Source: Megachile rotundata (lineage: Eukaryota; Arthropoda; Insecta; Hymenoptera; Megachilidae). From it: a stretch of 64,000 nt of DNA. Below, in pieces: positions 46,014 through 59,600 of this stretch (positions are counted from its first letter, which is position 1; the number at the start of each line of letters is the position of its first letter). Where the stretch lies: contig NC_134993.1 of assembly GCF_050947335.1 (NCBI RefSeq), positions 13,268,001 through 13,332,000 on the forward strand, written 5' to 3'. A program made the position numbers and the translations under genes. The notes beneath the pieces were generated by a model that saw nothing but the letters and a program-made list of their open reading frames with translations, made no database searches and was not told the origin of the DNA.

Positions 46014-47430
46014 TTTCTTTCTGTCCTTGACGATTCAAAAGATAGATCTGAAAAAACAACGACGAGGTTCGATGATATGTATGAGACGTTAGTCGAAGAA
46101 AACAATTTCACACGACGAAACTTTCACGTGTTTGATCGCATATTGCGGTAAAAGAATCGGCCGCAATATCGTACACGTCAGAAAATCTTTCTCAGCATTT
46201 CGGAAATTGCTGGAAGATGCTTGATCGTATCACGCGTTAAAAACGTGATTGACGATTCGCCCATAAAAGATACGAGGCTCGAGGAGTCGAAAACGATAGA
46301 ATTTGTTAGCCGTTGAACAAACGAACCTACGAAAGCGTTACTTTATTGTAGTTTCAACGTTAATTTAGAATGCCGGTTAGACAATGTCCCGCGCTCACGA
46401 ACAAGCCGACGTTACGTACCACTTCACCACGTTCTGCGAAAAGAATGGCGCCTCTGGTTGTAACACAAGCTTTCGCACTTATCTTACAACACGATCACCT
46501 ATTATTTAAGCACAGTTATACACGACTGAGTAAATTAACAATTAATTTATAACAAACGTATGAAAATCTGATGAAATGGGTACAAAATTTCCCGGCAAGC
46601 GACGTGTACGTGAAAATGACCGATAAAACTTACTCTGGAACACAGTCGTTACGGCTCACAATGGCGTTCCTTCAACTCGACGATAGGGGTCCGCGTTCTC
46701 GTCATTCACTAAATAAATATTAGGTTCAAGTTAAAAGAGCTATTCCATCTATACGATATACAAAAATTGAAGTCGCATACTACCTAAATCGAATCATTAA
46801 AATAATGAGTACGAAATTAATTTTTTCAAAAAAACCGTAATAAGTGGGTACGGCGATATAACGCCATCTACTTTAGGCGCGCCACATCGAGCCGGTATCG
46901 AAGATCTTTAGTTTTAACGAGAGGATCAGATTCTATGGACGTGGAACAAAGTACCGGCGTGCGAGGGCGCGTTCAGTCGATTCGGCGGTAAAAATTAAAT
47001 TTTTAGCGACCACAGCGTGGATGTCGACTTTTATCTTTGATCGGCCTAATTAATTTCGGTTGTATCGAACGAAATACTTCAGCACGTACAAAGTTGACGA
47101 TACAAAAACAATTATTTTTAAAATTTTGTCGTTGAAGTATTACCGTTATAATTTCGAGTGTTTTTTTAACGACTAGTTTTCTCTCGTTTCATTCGATAAT
47201 GAAGTATATCGATACCGTTTACGCGGTACTCGTAATTGAAACGCACGCATTGATAGCGAGTTATTCGATGGAATTGACAGGATTGAAAATACGCATCAAA
47301 GTGAGAGAGGAGTGAAGTGTTGTCATGGATTGACGTTACGACAGTATGTTTCTTGTCGTACGCGCAAAAGCGTGGAATATATTGCATCGGTCGGGGCTAC
47401 AAAGGACATAGGTTCGGTCCTGAGCAGAGT
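46014..47430. other. Divergent promoter region between Ran and Syntaxin 1A
   Basis: Contains the inferred Ran 5' UTR intron (about 46048-46630) and upstream sequence of Syntaxin 1A. No coding sequence is recognised. The open frames here are short and lack domains. Confidence 0.4.
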
Positions 47431-47451
47431 TGACGTCAGCGGCGCATGCGT
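47431..47451 (+). promoter_or_regulatory. CRE palindrome and NRF-1-like site upstream of Syntaxin 1A
   Basis: TGACGTCA (47431-47438) is a perfect cAMP-response element, and GCGCATGCGT (47442-47451) is an NRF-1-like site four bases further on. The pair lies about 220 bases before the Syntaxin 1A start codon, in the likely promoter or 5' UTR. CREB/ATF and NRF-1-type regulation is inference. Confidence 0.5.
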
Positions 47452-47653
47452 GTCAGAACGGACGGCACTGCAGAAGCAGGCGAGTTCGCGAGTGTATCGA
47501 TTTTACGATCGTGTCTCTCGCCGCTAGTGCGTCCGTTTCCTTTAGTTTTTAGTGGCCGTGCTCGTAGTACATGGATAAAATCGTGAATGGGATTAGTCGC
47601 TAGTCTCTTCACACCGTACACCCGCTGACTCGCAACTCTTCGTCACCCTCGCC

Positions 47654-50600
47654 ATGACCAAGGATAGATTAGCAGCCCTCGTCGCGGTGAGTGTCGAACA
47701 ACTACGTCTATTTTTCGAAACCGAGCTGAAACAACCTGACAACTACATAATTTGCTCGTCGACTATCTCGCTCCTCCCTCGTTCTCTCTTTCTTCCGTCT
47801 CTCTTTCTCTTTTTCTCATCATTTCCTTCGTTCTTACTCTTTCTCTCGCTCTATCATTTTCTCCCCCTTTCTCTCTCTTTACGCATCTCTTTACTTTTCT
47901 AACTGACGCGCGCTTTCTCTCTCGCGGATCTCGTCATTCGTTAATGATATCGTTGCGTGTTGCATTTTCCCGTGATTCACGTTTCGCCAGGCGAATCAAA
48001 GGGAGATTATGCTCGTGCCCGGTATATAGGTACGCGCAACTCGTTGCTCCTTTCAACGCGATCAAAATTTTCTCCTCAAAACCGTCTGTCATTGAGCGAA
48101 TCGATGTTCGGATTTCATTTACGAGGAAAGAAGAAAGAAGGCGTTTCCGCGGTGTCTAGCCGACTGTCATTCGTTGAGTGGTTTTATAGCGACAAGGAAA
48201 GAGAAGAGAGCGGAAGAGAAAGAGAAAGAGAAAGAGAGAGATTATATGCGTGCGCGCGTGTGTATGTGTGTGTGTATGCGCGTATAAAGTAGCAAGAGAT
48301 GGGACGGCGGGGGCAAACGCTAAAGCCTACTGTGACTGACAGGTGTTTGCCAATATATGTTTTTCGTCATCGTTTATTTCGTAACGATGACAGAGTTAGC
48401 GGTGCCGGTACAAATACGTATGAGCGAACGCGGTTTACCGCGAAGGATTTACTCATTCTCCTCAAAAAACAAAGAACGAATCATTCTGCAGCAATTTTCA
48501 TAGTTTGATAATGGAAGGTGACCGATCCTCGTGTCGGTGCAGAGCGGGTGTCGATGACTCACAAGCGCCGACTAACACCTATGAGAAGCGTGTATCTGGG
48601 CGTATCTGGGCGCACCGCGTATTCGACACTAGTTTTTTCCCTTTTTTTATTTTGCATAGAGAATGTGTTCCAACGAAGATCTTAACCAATCACATCTCTT
48701 GTCCTTATTTGTACTTGACGTTACTGTCATGCTCATCGTTAATCGATTTATTTCGATTTACGATCAAAATCGATTTTCAAACTACTATTAGAGGTATATA
48801 ATGTAACGGAATGTAGAACATAACATGTCTGACGCTATCGGGGATCGAGATCGTTTCGATTGGCGCGAATGTCAAGTAAAACAAGGAATATGTCCCCGAT
48901 GTAAGAAAAACGAACAATGAGTTAAAAGTATCGGACGATTGGTATCTGGTTAAGGTCGATAGGTCGAGGAAGTAAGAGCAAAGGGTTAGAGAAAGGAGAT
49001 CGATGAAAACGGTATAATATATATACGCGTACTTGTATGCATATATCGATCGTTGAACGTCGACTCGAAGACCGGATGCGAGACTCGATTTTCCCTTGGC
49101 GTTCGATTTTTGGGTCTCGAAATCGAGTCGATTATATGCTACGCAACGTCTTGTAACGATCGCTTGACGCGCGAGTCTTTCATCTTTCCTCGTTACACCT
49201 TCGATATTCGTTTTGTCCTTCGATCGCGAAGGAGGTCACGGGACCAGACGGATCCGAGAGATCGCACGGCCGTGTCCTCGCGAACGATCAGTGCGAGACA
49301 CCTTACTATCGCTTGCTACTTCCTTGGAAGGGACACTAGCCTCTCGACTTCCATTTTTACATGGACATGGAAATCCCGCTATTTTATAATTTGTAAGTGA
49401 AATTTCTAGATTCTTACATTTTTTTAATTCTACATTTGCTGAGTAAATTTTTGGACTGTGAAAAATTGTATGTTGACCAAATACAGGAAGTATTGAAAAA
49501 TCTCAAATTTCAAAATGTCAATTGGTTCTAAAATATTTTCCTTAAATTTCTGAAATTATCTGTAAAAATCCTTAAATATTTTTAATTCTAAACTTGCTGG
49601 GTAAATTGCCAACCTATGAAAAATCATACATTCACCAAATACTGTCAATTTGGTCAATAATACTAAAAAATTTCAAATCTCAAAATTTTCAAATTTCAAA
49701 AATGTCAATAATTTTAAAATGTCAAACGTCCCAAAATAATCTCCCTAAATTCCTAAAATTGTCCAAATCTGTCAAAATCCCCATGACTACCAAAATTGAC
49801 GAAATGAAGTGTCACAATTAGTCATAAAATGGCGGTAAAATTTGAAACGGCAAATGCGAGTGTACGGAAGAAAGGCTATTAGCGAAACAGTAATCGCGAT
49901 GGTGGTCGATCGGTCGTACGAAAACGTTCGACGTTGATCGCGTGCGGATAATTGGAGCAGTTAAAATAAAAGCGAAACGGTCGAATACCCGTGCGCGAGT
50001 AAGTGCACGCAATGCGTAAGCGTAGAACGTGTGGTGGCAGCGGGTGTTCGATCGGGTAGTGACTAGAGGTTTAGCACCCTGTTTACGGGACGTTGAACCT
50101 TCCCTTTTCGTTTGGCAAGTTGCTCGTTTTCGTAGATCAGGAATGCGATCGATAAGGAATATTTTTATTTATTTTTCAGGCCCAGTCGGACGACGATGAC
50201 GTTACGGACGATGTGCCCCACAGCGGCGGGGCGGCCGATGACTTCATGACAGAGTTTTTCGCGGAGGTAAGTACTTTTGTACATAACCTATACTAGGTAC
50301 TAGTACTTTTTTCCTCGGACTGTTTCCTCCTGCTATTCGTTTCCGTTGGATTCCATTGTTATCGCGGCTGTTTTACCCTTCCGTGGTTTTATCTCTGTTC
50401 GATTAACTCTCGAATGTCCTGCGACTGACATCGTAGGTTATAATCGCAAGCGGTTGACCGCCATGATGGTTATCGGCAACCGGCACGTCAATTTCGGTCG
50501 AATTAATTATTTCAGAGAAATATAGCTTTTTAACTACGTTTAATATATTTAATTTTAGTAATAATTGTAGCAATATATTATTATTACTAGTAATGCTATG

Positions 50601-53600
50601 TTGTATTATTAATAGTACATAGTGGTATTAATTTTGTTCTTCAATTTGTGAATAATGACAGTCATAATGTGTTACTATTATTAGTAACAATAAAATCATA
50701 GTAACAATAATATATTATTATTACTATTAATACTATTTTATATTATTAATAATAGTATAGTGTTATAAATTTTATTCTCCAATCTGTTAATAATGACAGT
50801 CATGATAATATATTATTATCATTAACAAAGATAAAATTAAGAAATTAGTATTATTATTATCTTCAACCCTGTTTTTCAACAATAAATTATTGTTACTATT
50901 ACCATTAAAAAATTGAAGGATAAAGATGAGGAATCAATTGTTAGTAATTATGTATTTCGCTATCGGAAATTTTCCACGGAAGTTTTTTGTAAAATTGCAT
51001 AATGTGCAAATCAACTCTTCTGTTTGTTTCTTGTATCTGTACCTTGTTAATTTCTTACGTATTCTATTATTTTGGTAAATCGCGACAGAGACACGTTATC
51101 ACGATCGAATTGGTTTACGAATGTAGATAGAAGGATTAGCACGAGCTACCGATTCTATTCGAGATACCGCTATCGTAGGAAGATACGCTCGCGGGAAACG
51201 AGAGATCGTAATCGTTTCGTGTCGATATCGAGGAATCGGATAAACACGAGTTCGACCGAGAAATTCACGCATCGTCGAGTTCGAACTCGAATTCCAAGTT
51301 TTTTCGTTTCGCGTTTGGACCAATATTCGTAACGTATACATCAAGATGAGGTTATCGATTGTCGATATATTATCGATATATATTATTGTATCTTATTGGC
51401 ACTTGACGTGGAGTGATTGGTATAATCAGAGTGGTATAACATGTAACTTTAAATAACATTGTTTAAATTTAAAATTATTTAATTTTATTATTTATATTAA
51501 TTTTTGCTGAAACTTTAAATCTAACCTATTTCACCTAACCTAACCCATTAATCCTAACATTGGAATTTAATTATTTTTTCCAAAGTTAAAATCTGATTCA
51601 AGATTTTCTTTGTTTAAATTTTTAATGAAACTTGAACTAACGCGGAGTAACACAGTAATGTTAGATCTAGTGTTAGAGCCTCACTTGACCTAACCTAACC
51701 CATTAATCCTAACATTGGAATTTAATTATTTTTTTCAAAATTAAAATATGATTCAAGTTTTTCGGTGTTTAAATTTTTATTGAAACTTGAACTAACATAG
51801 AGTAACACAATAGTGTTAGATCTAATGTTAGAACCTAACCTACCTTGACCGAACCTTAACCTAACCTGACTGACGTAATTTTAAACCATACTTGAACATA
51901 ATATAACAGTAGTATTTGATCTAACCCAAATAATATGACCTAACTGATAAATGAATAATATCTTCAATAACCTAACCTCACCTAACCCAAAGCTTGCTCC
52001 ATCCATAAATTTATTGCTGAATTTATTTTTATGTAAATTTCAAATCCAACATGATTCATGAATTATAAAAAGGTTAGATTTAACCGTAATACTCCATCAC
52101 TCAGTTAACGAAATGTTAATCTCGTTATCGATGACATTTCGATATTTATCGATAGTACATATTCCGGGTTCACGCGTGGGAAGATCCCCAAAGGTGAAAC
52201 GTTGCGCAGATCGTCGCCGTAGAAACGTCAGCCGGATTCTTTCGTCGCTTTTGATGTTCTGGAAACGAAATTCGTTACCGTCTTTTCCGTTGACGATTTA
52301 CGATAACGTTCGACGTCGCGACGGCTCGTTTCTGAGACGATTCCCCCCTTTTCTCAATACCACAGTGGTCGTTTCGAAAGTGGGACGAACATGGGGAAAA
52401 TAATTTTTACAATATCCATACTATGTACAGGGCGTCTCACAACTAGTGTCCCTGAAATGAGGGAGAGGTGATTCTGAATAAGATTTCCCTTTGTAAAAAT
52501 GGGCGTTAAAGCTTCGTATTTGAATTATTAAGGAATATAATTTTGTACTTCGTAATTTCCATGCGCTGTATTTCCACGCGGCGTAATTTCCTCGCGCTAT
52601 AATTTCTACGCGCCATAATTCCACGCGCTGTATTTCCACACGCCGAAATTTCTACGCGCTGTAATTCCACGCGCCGTAATTTCCACGCTCCATAGTTTCA
52701 CGCGTCGTAATTTCCACGCGTCGAAATTTCTACGCGCCGAAATTTCTACGCGTCATAATTCCACGCACCGATTTTTCTACGTGCTGTATTTCCACGCACC
52801 GTAATTCCCACGCGCCGTAATTCCCACGCGCCATAATTCCCACGCGCCATAATTCCACGCGTCGTAATTCCCTCGCGCCGTAATTCCCACGCGCCATAAT
52901 TCCACGCGTCGTAATTTCCACGCGCTGAAATTTCTACGCGCCATAATTCCACGCGCCGTAATTCCCACGCGTCATAATTCTACGCGCCGTAACTCCCACG
53001 CGCCGTAACTCCCACGCGCCGTAATTCCCACGCGCCATAATTCCACGCGCCGTAATTCCCACGCGCCATAATTCCACGCGTCGTAATTTCCACGCGCTGA
53101 AATTTCTACGCGTCATAATTCCACGCGCCGTAATTCCCACGCGTCATAATACTACGCGCCGTGACTCCCACGCGTCATAATTCCCATGCGTTGTAATTCC
53201 CATGCGCCATACTTCCACGCGCCGTAATTCCATGCGCCGTAATTCCTTGCGCCGTAATTCCCATGCGCCATAATTCCACGCGCCGTGATTCCCACGCGTC
53301 ATAATTCTACGCGTCGTAATTTCCACGCGCTGAAATTTCTACGCGCCATAATTCCACGCGCCGTAATTCCCACGCGTCATAATTCTACGCGCCGTGACTC
53401 CCACGCGTCATAATTCCCACGCGTTATAAATCCCATGCGCCATACTTCCACGCGCCGTAATTCCATGCGCCGTAATTCCCTCGCGCCGTAATTCCCACGC
53501 GCCATAATTCCACGCGCCGTGATTCCCACGCGTCATAATTCTACGCACCCTAACTCCCACGCGTCATAATTCCCACGCGCCATAATTCCACGCGCCATAA

Positions 53601-56600
53601 TTCCACGCTCCGTAATTCCCACGCGCCATAATTCCACGCCCCGAAATTTCTACGCGCCATAATTCCACGCATCTGTTTTTCCTTAATAATTCAGAAACGA
53701 AGCTTCGAGTCCCAATTTTGCAAAGGAAAATTTTATTCGGCATCAGCTCCTCCATATTTCAGGAAAACTAGTGGGACACCCTGTATATTTTTTTCATTAT
53801 TTTTTGTCTTTCTGTCTCGTTTATTTTTTAACAAAATAGATGATGCATTTAAAGCGTCTCAACTAACTTTTAATTAACGCTATTTTTATACAACTTTGCA
53901 TAGTTATTAATTTAAGTGTCTAGTACTTCTTAACAGTCTATTTTGTAATTCACTCCGACAGAATTATGTACATTCCGTTTCTTTTTGAGCTGTAAACTTT
54001 TCAACAGGATTTTTCTTTTCTTTCCCAACAATTTGCTTCGGGAGTCCTCATTTTCCTCGTGAAACTGCTCGCACTTTTCACGCTTACGAAGTTACTGAAA
54101 TACCTGTAGTACAGACAGTACTAACTGTAACAAGAAAACACAATACATTCGTATAATTTATATGACATTCATATAATGTATGTTCATGCAATATTCATAT
54201 AATTCATATATTTTCATACAATATTCATATGATTCATTTCAATGAAATATTTCCATAATTCATATTGAAACTCTTATGTTTGTATTGTTATATTCTCTAC
54301 AATCTAGAGATTCAGATTCAAATGATGTTTCATACTTTTTACAAAATAACCCGAATGTTTTTCAATTGTCTAAACGATGGTTATACTTTGAATTTGCAAA
54401 TTTCTTTTTGATATCCACTGTTAGCAAATTACTTGTAAAGCAAAATCCCTAGAAATCCGTAGGCGTCCCGAAATCCCTAGATTTCCAAATACTGTCTATC
54501 TAGGCAAGTAGGAGCGGGCGATCCCTGAATTCAAACGGTTCAACCGTGAAGCTCTCTGTCTCTCTGGACGCACCGGAAGTTCTCTTTCGGTGCATTCTCG
54601 GAGGATCGAGACACATCGAGACCCCGTAGCCGATGCAATGCTATTGGTTCCCGTCGTCGTCACCTGTTAATTCAAAGCTGCTTGATTCCCTAAATCCCAA
54701 GATTCCCTAGGTCCCAAGATTCCCTAGGTCCCAAGATTCCCTAGATTCCAAGATTTCCTAGGTCCCAAGATTCCATAGGTCCCAAGATTCCTTAAATCCC
54801 AAGATTCCCTATGTCCCAAGATTCCCTAAATCCCAAGATTCCCTAGGTCTCAAGATTCCCTAGATTCCAAAATTTCCTAGGTCCCAAGATTCCCTAGGTC
54901 CCAAGATTTTCTAGATCCCAAGGTTTTCTAGATCCCAAGATTCCCTAGGTCCCAAGATTCCCTAGATTCCAAGATTTCCTAGGTCCCAAGATTTCCTAGG
55001 TCCCAAGATTCCCTAGGTCCCAAGATTCCCTAGGTCCCAAGATTCCCTAGGTCCCAAGATTCCCTAAATCCCAAGATTCCCTATATCCCAAGATTCCCTA
55101 GATTCCAAGATTTCCTAGGTCCCAAGATTCCCTAGGTCCCAAGATTTCCTAGATCCCGAGATTCCCTAGATCCTGAAATTCCCTAGGTCCCAAGATTCCC
55201 TAAATCCCAAGATTCCCTAGGTTCCAAGATTCCCTAAATCCCAAGATTCCCTAGGTCCCAAGATTCCCTAAATCCCAAGATTCCCTAGATCCCAAGATTC
55301 CCTAGATCCTGAAATTCCCTAGGTCCCAAGATTCCCTAGGTCCCAAGATTTTCTAGATCCCAAGGTTTTCTAGATCCCAAGATTCCCTAGGTCCCAAGAT
55401 TCCCTAGATTCCAAGATTTCCTAGGTCCCAAGATTTCCTAGGTCCCAAGATTCCCTAGGTCCCAAGATTCCCTAGGTCCCAAGATTCCCTAGGTCCCAAG
55501 ATTCCCTAAATCCCAAGATTCCCTATATCCCAAGATTCCCTAGATTCCAAGATTTCCTAGGTCCCAAGATTCCCTAGGTCCCAAGATTTCCTAGATCCCG
55601 AGATTCCCTAGATCCTGAAATTCCCTAGGTCCCAAGATTCCCTAAATCCCAAGATTCCCTAGGTTCCAAGATTCCCTAAATCCCAAGATTCCCTAGGTCC
55701 CAAGATTCCCTAAATCCCAAGATTCCCTAGATCCCAAGATTCTCTAGATCCCAAGATTCCCTAGATCGCAAGATTCTCTAGATCCCAAGATTCCCTAGAT
55801 TCCAAGGTTCCCTAGATCCAAAAATTCCCCAAATCCCAAAGTTTCGAAGGACCAAAATCCTGAGATCCAAAAATCCCCTCGATCCAAAATCTCAAGATCC
55901 CAAAACTCCCAGATCCAAAAATTCCCTATACCCTAAATCCCAAAATTCCCTAGACCCCCAATTCCCCAGATCTTCAAATCCCGATACCCCTGCACCCTGA
56001 AATCCCCAAATAAAATTCCCTAGACAAAATCCTCTACCCTAAAAAATCCCCTAGATCCCCTAGATCTCTAACTCCCTAAATTCCCAAGTCCTTATATCCA
56101 CAGATTTCATCATTTTTAAATATCCAAAAGCGCCATTCAGTAATTGATGTATCTCCACATCGCAGAATTCGAAAAGTTACCAGATCGCGTCCAATACACA
56201 ATACGTAGACTGTGTCAATATAAATTGATGGTACGCGGCAAAAAAGCTGGTTACGCAACTGCGAGCGAGTAACGCGGAGGACACGATCGCTCGATTAAAT
56301 CGCTCGGATGTCTCGCGCTGTTCTCGATTCCCACGCCTGTTCGAACCTGCTCGATACACCCTTCCTTAATCTCCTCGCAGGACACTGTGTTTAACTGGTT
56401 CTCGTTTTTCTATAGGTGGAGGAGATCCGCGAAATGATAGACAGGATCCAGACGAACGTCGAAGATGTGAAGAAAAAGCACAGTGCCATCTTGTCGGCGC
56501 CACAGACCGACGAAAGTGAGTCAAAATCGTTTCATTCTTTCTCTGCGAATATAAAAAATTTCGGTCCGTATATCAAATATTGCTTGAACGAGAATTCGAC

Positions 56601-59600
56601 GTTTCGCTGCAAATGCTTTTTAGGAGACGCCGGTTTTAAATCCTTGAACATCGCTTTCAATTTACGGTTGAATTTTTTTTTTATCGCGGGTTACAAGCTA
56701 ACAGTTTCGCGCTTAATAAAATCTTGATAAATAATGCACGGGTTTAGAGACACTTTGTGGCATAATACGGCTCGCAATTTTTGCCACCGACAATTATAGT
56801 CCACGAGATATTCTGCACCGAGGGTTTTGTACTACACTGTTTGCACTTTCGAGCGAGTGGGCGTAAAAGCTCTGCCTGCAAAACCTCGAGCGTGGGTTCC
56901 CGATTTTTCTTTCTGCGGAATTAATTACTATTTCAGTTGTCAAATGAAAATCATTGAATTGTAAATTATTTCTCTATTTCCACTGGTTTGTACAGTAACG
57001 TTAATTCGATGAGATTGCTATCTTTATTATGAGAGTTCTACGAATTCCCTAGATCCAAAAATCCCTAAATTCCCAGTTTCCCAAATTTATAAATTTGCAA
57101 GTCCCGAAATTCCTTGATCGCCAAGCTCTGAAATCCCTTTTTTCCAACTCCCGAAATCCCTAGATCATGAAATCCTTAAATTGCCTCTGAAATCCCTAGA
57201 ACCCAAAATTTATAAATTTGCAAGTCCGGAAATTCCTTGATCGCCAAGCTTCGAAATCCCTAGATCATAAAATTCCTAAATTGCCTTTGAAATCCCTAGA
57301 ACCCAAAATTTATAAATTTGCAAGTCCCGAAATTCCTTGATCGCCAAGCTCCGAAATCCCTATATCATAAAATCCCTAAATTGCCTCCGCAATCCCTAGA
57401 ATCCCTAAATCCTTAAATTCCCAGTTCCCCAAATTTCGAAATCCCTATTTCCCAAATCTGGAAATCTCTAGATCACCAAATCCCTAAATTGCCTCCGAAA
57501 TCCTTAGAATTCCTAAATCCCTAGAATCTCTAAATCCCCAGAATTCCTAAATCCCTAGAATTCCTAAATCCTCAGAATCCTTAGAATCCCTAAATCCTCA
57601 GAATCCCTAAATCCCCAGAATCCCTAAATCCCCAGAATCCCTAAATCCCCAGAATCCCTAAATCCCCAGAATCCCTAAATCCCCAGAATCCCTAAATCCC
57701 CAGAATCCCTAAATCCCCAGAATCCTTAGAGTCCCTAAATCCCTAGAATCCCTAAATCCCCAGAATCCTTAGAATCCCTAAATCCTCAGAATCCCTAAAT
57801 CGCCAGAATCCCCAGAATCCTTAGAATCCCTAAATCCCCAGAATCCTTAGAATCCCTAAATCCCCAGAATCCCTAAATCCCCAGAATCCTTAGAGTCCCT
57901 AAATCCCTAGAATCCCTAAATCCCCAGAATCCTTAGAATCCCTAAATCCTCAGAATCCCTAAATCGCCAGAATCCCCAGAATCCTTAGAATCCCTAAATC
58001 CCCAGAATCCCTAAATCCCCAGAATCCCTAAATCCCCAGAATCCCTAAATCCCCAGAATCCCTAAATCCCCAGAATCCCTAAATCCCCAGAATCCTTAGA
58101 GTCCCTAAATCCCTAGAATCCCTAAATCCCCAGAATCCCTAAATCCTCAGAATCCCTAAATCGCCAGAATCCCCAGAATCCTTAGAATCCCTAAATCCCC
58201 AGAATCCTTAGAATCCCTAAATCCCCAGAATCCCTAAATCCCCCGAATCCCTAAATCCCCAGAATCCCTAAATCCCCAGAATTCCTAAATCCCCAGAATC
58301 TTTAGAATCCCTAAATCCCCAGAATCCCGAAATCCCCAGAATCCTGAAATCCCCAGAATCCTTAGAATCCCTAAATCCTCAGAATCCCTAAATCCCCAGA
58401 ATCCCCAGAATCCTTAGAATCCCTAAATCCTCAGAATCCCTAAATCCCCAGAATCCCCAGAATCCTTAGAATCCCTAAATCCCCAGAATCCCTAAATCCC
58501 CAGAATCCCTAAATCTCTAGAATCCCTAAATCCCCAGAATCCCTAGAACTCCCAGTTCCCCAAATCCCTAAATGTCCAAATTCCAAAATCCCTAAATCCC
58601 TTCCTTCATCCCTAGAACCCAGAATCCCGAATGTAGATCACGAAATCCCTAAATAGTGAAGTTCCGCCTCTTCTGCCGAACGAGATTCAGCTTTCAAGAA
58701 GAACAAGCAGCTCGATCGATCTCCTCTCGCTAGACCGCCTCGATGCATAAAACCGAACGAGTAAGCACGTGCGCGCGAACATCGATCCTCGCCACTCGAG
58801 TTTCGATTCCAACGAGACGCTCCCGGTTTAAGTTGTCTCGTTTACGGGCAACCACGTTGCCCGAGCGGCGAGCTTCGAACACGGATAATTCGCCACGCCT
58901 CCGGAGACCTTTGACCCCTTTAACCCTGCACAAAGACAAACGCCGCGTTTCGCGAACAACGCCGGAAGGAACGAAGAAATCACCACAGATTCGCCGAGAG
59001 AAGACTCGAGTTTTCACGAAATTCCGCGAGATAGGCACGCTGTTTTCATACTCTACCGGAGTTTTCATTTTATTGACGTACTGTTTGCTCTTTTCTACCG
59101 ACGAGATGACAATCGCTGATAAATTTAGAGCGAAAATAAGACCACCCACATTCAATCGTTCGATACTCATTATTTCGAGAGACACTTAACATTTAATTCT
59201 TTGATTGGATGCGTTATAGCAGTACAGTAATTTGTAACAATCGAAAAACAACAGTTAACATAAACACAGATGCACTAGAGGTTCTTTTACGATGCTCGAG
59301 GAATCATATACAGTTGTGTATGTTAATATGATTCTGTTTCGTTTTATTAGTTATGATGTAACAAATCGCTAAATCTAAGAATTTTGATTCCTTACACGCA
59401 TCAATTCACTTACAGCTGCATCAATGAGCAAGAAGAGATTAATGCATGCATCAATGTTAGAAAAATAAAAATTAAAGATAAGGCAATGTCTCTTTCAACA
59501 GCTTCCTAATAAAAATTTCTCTGAGCCCCTCAACAAGGTCTTCAGACGAATTTGTATCAAGACCCGAGAGGATAAAGAAACCTAGTACGTATTTGAAAGG

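Noticed and set aside
52730..53755. Open frames encoding repeated NYGAWELRR-like peptides
   Set aside because: They arise from the minisatellite core of the foldback element, whose units keep frame by chance. There is no splice or start context.
58730..59189. Overlapping ~150-codon open frames on both strands in Syntaxin 1A intron 3
   Set aside because: Mirror-image open frames with no domain in a GC-rich island; more consistent with chance or regulatory DNA.
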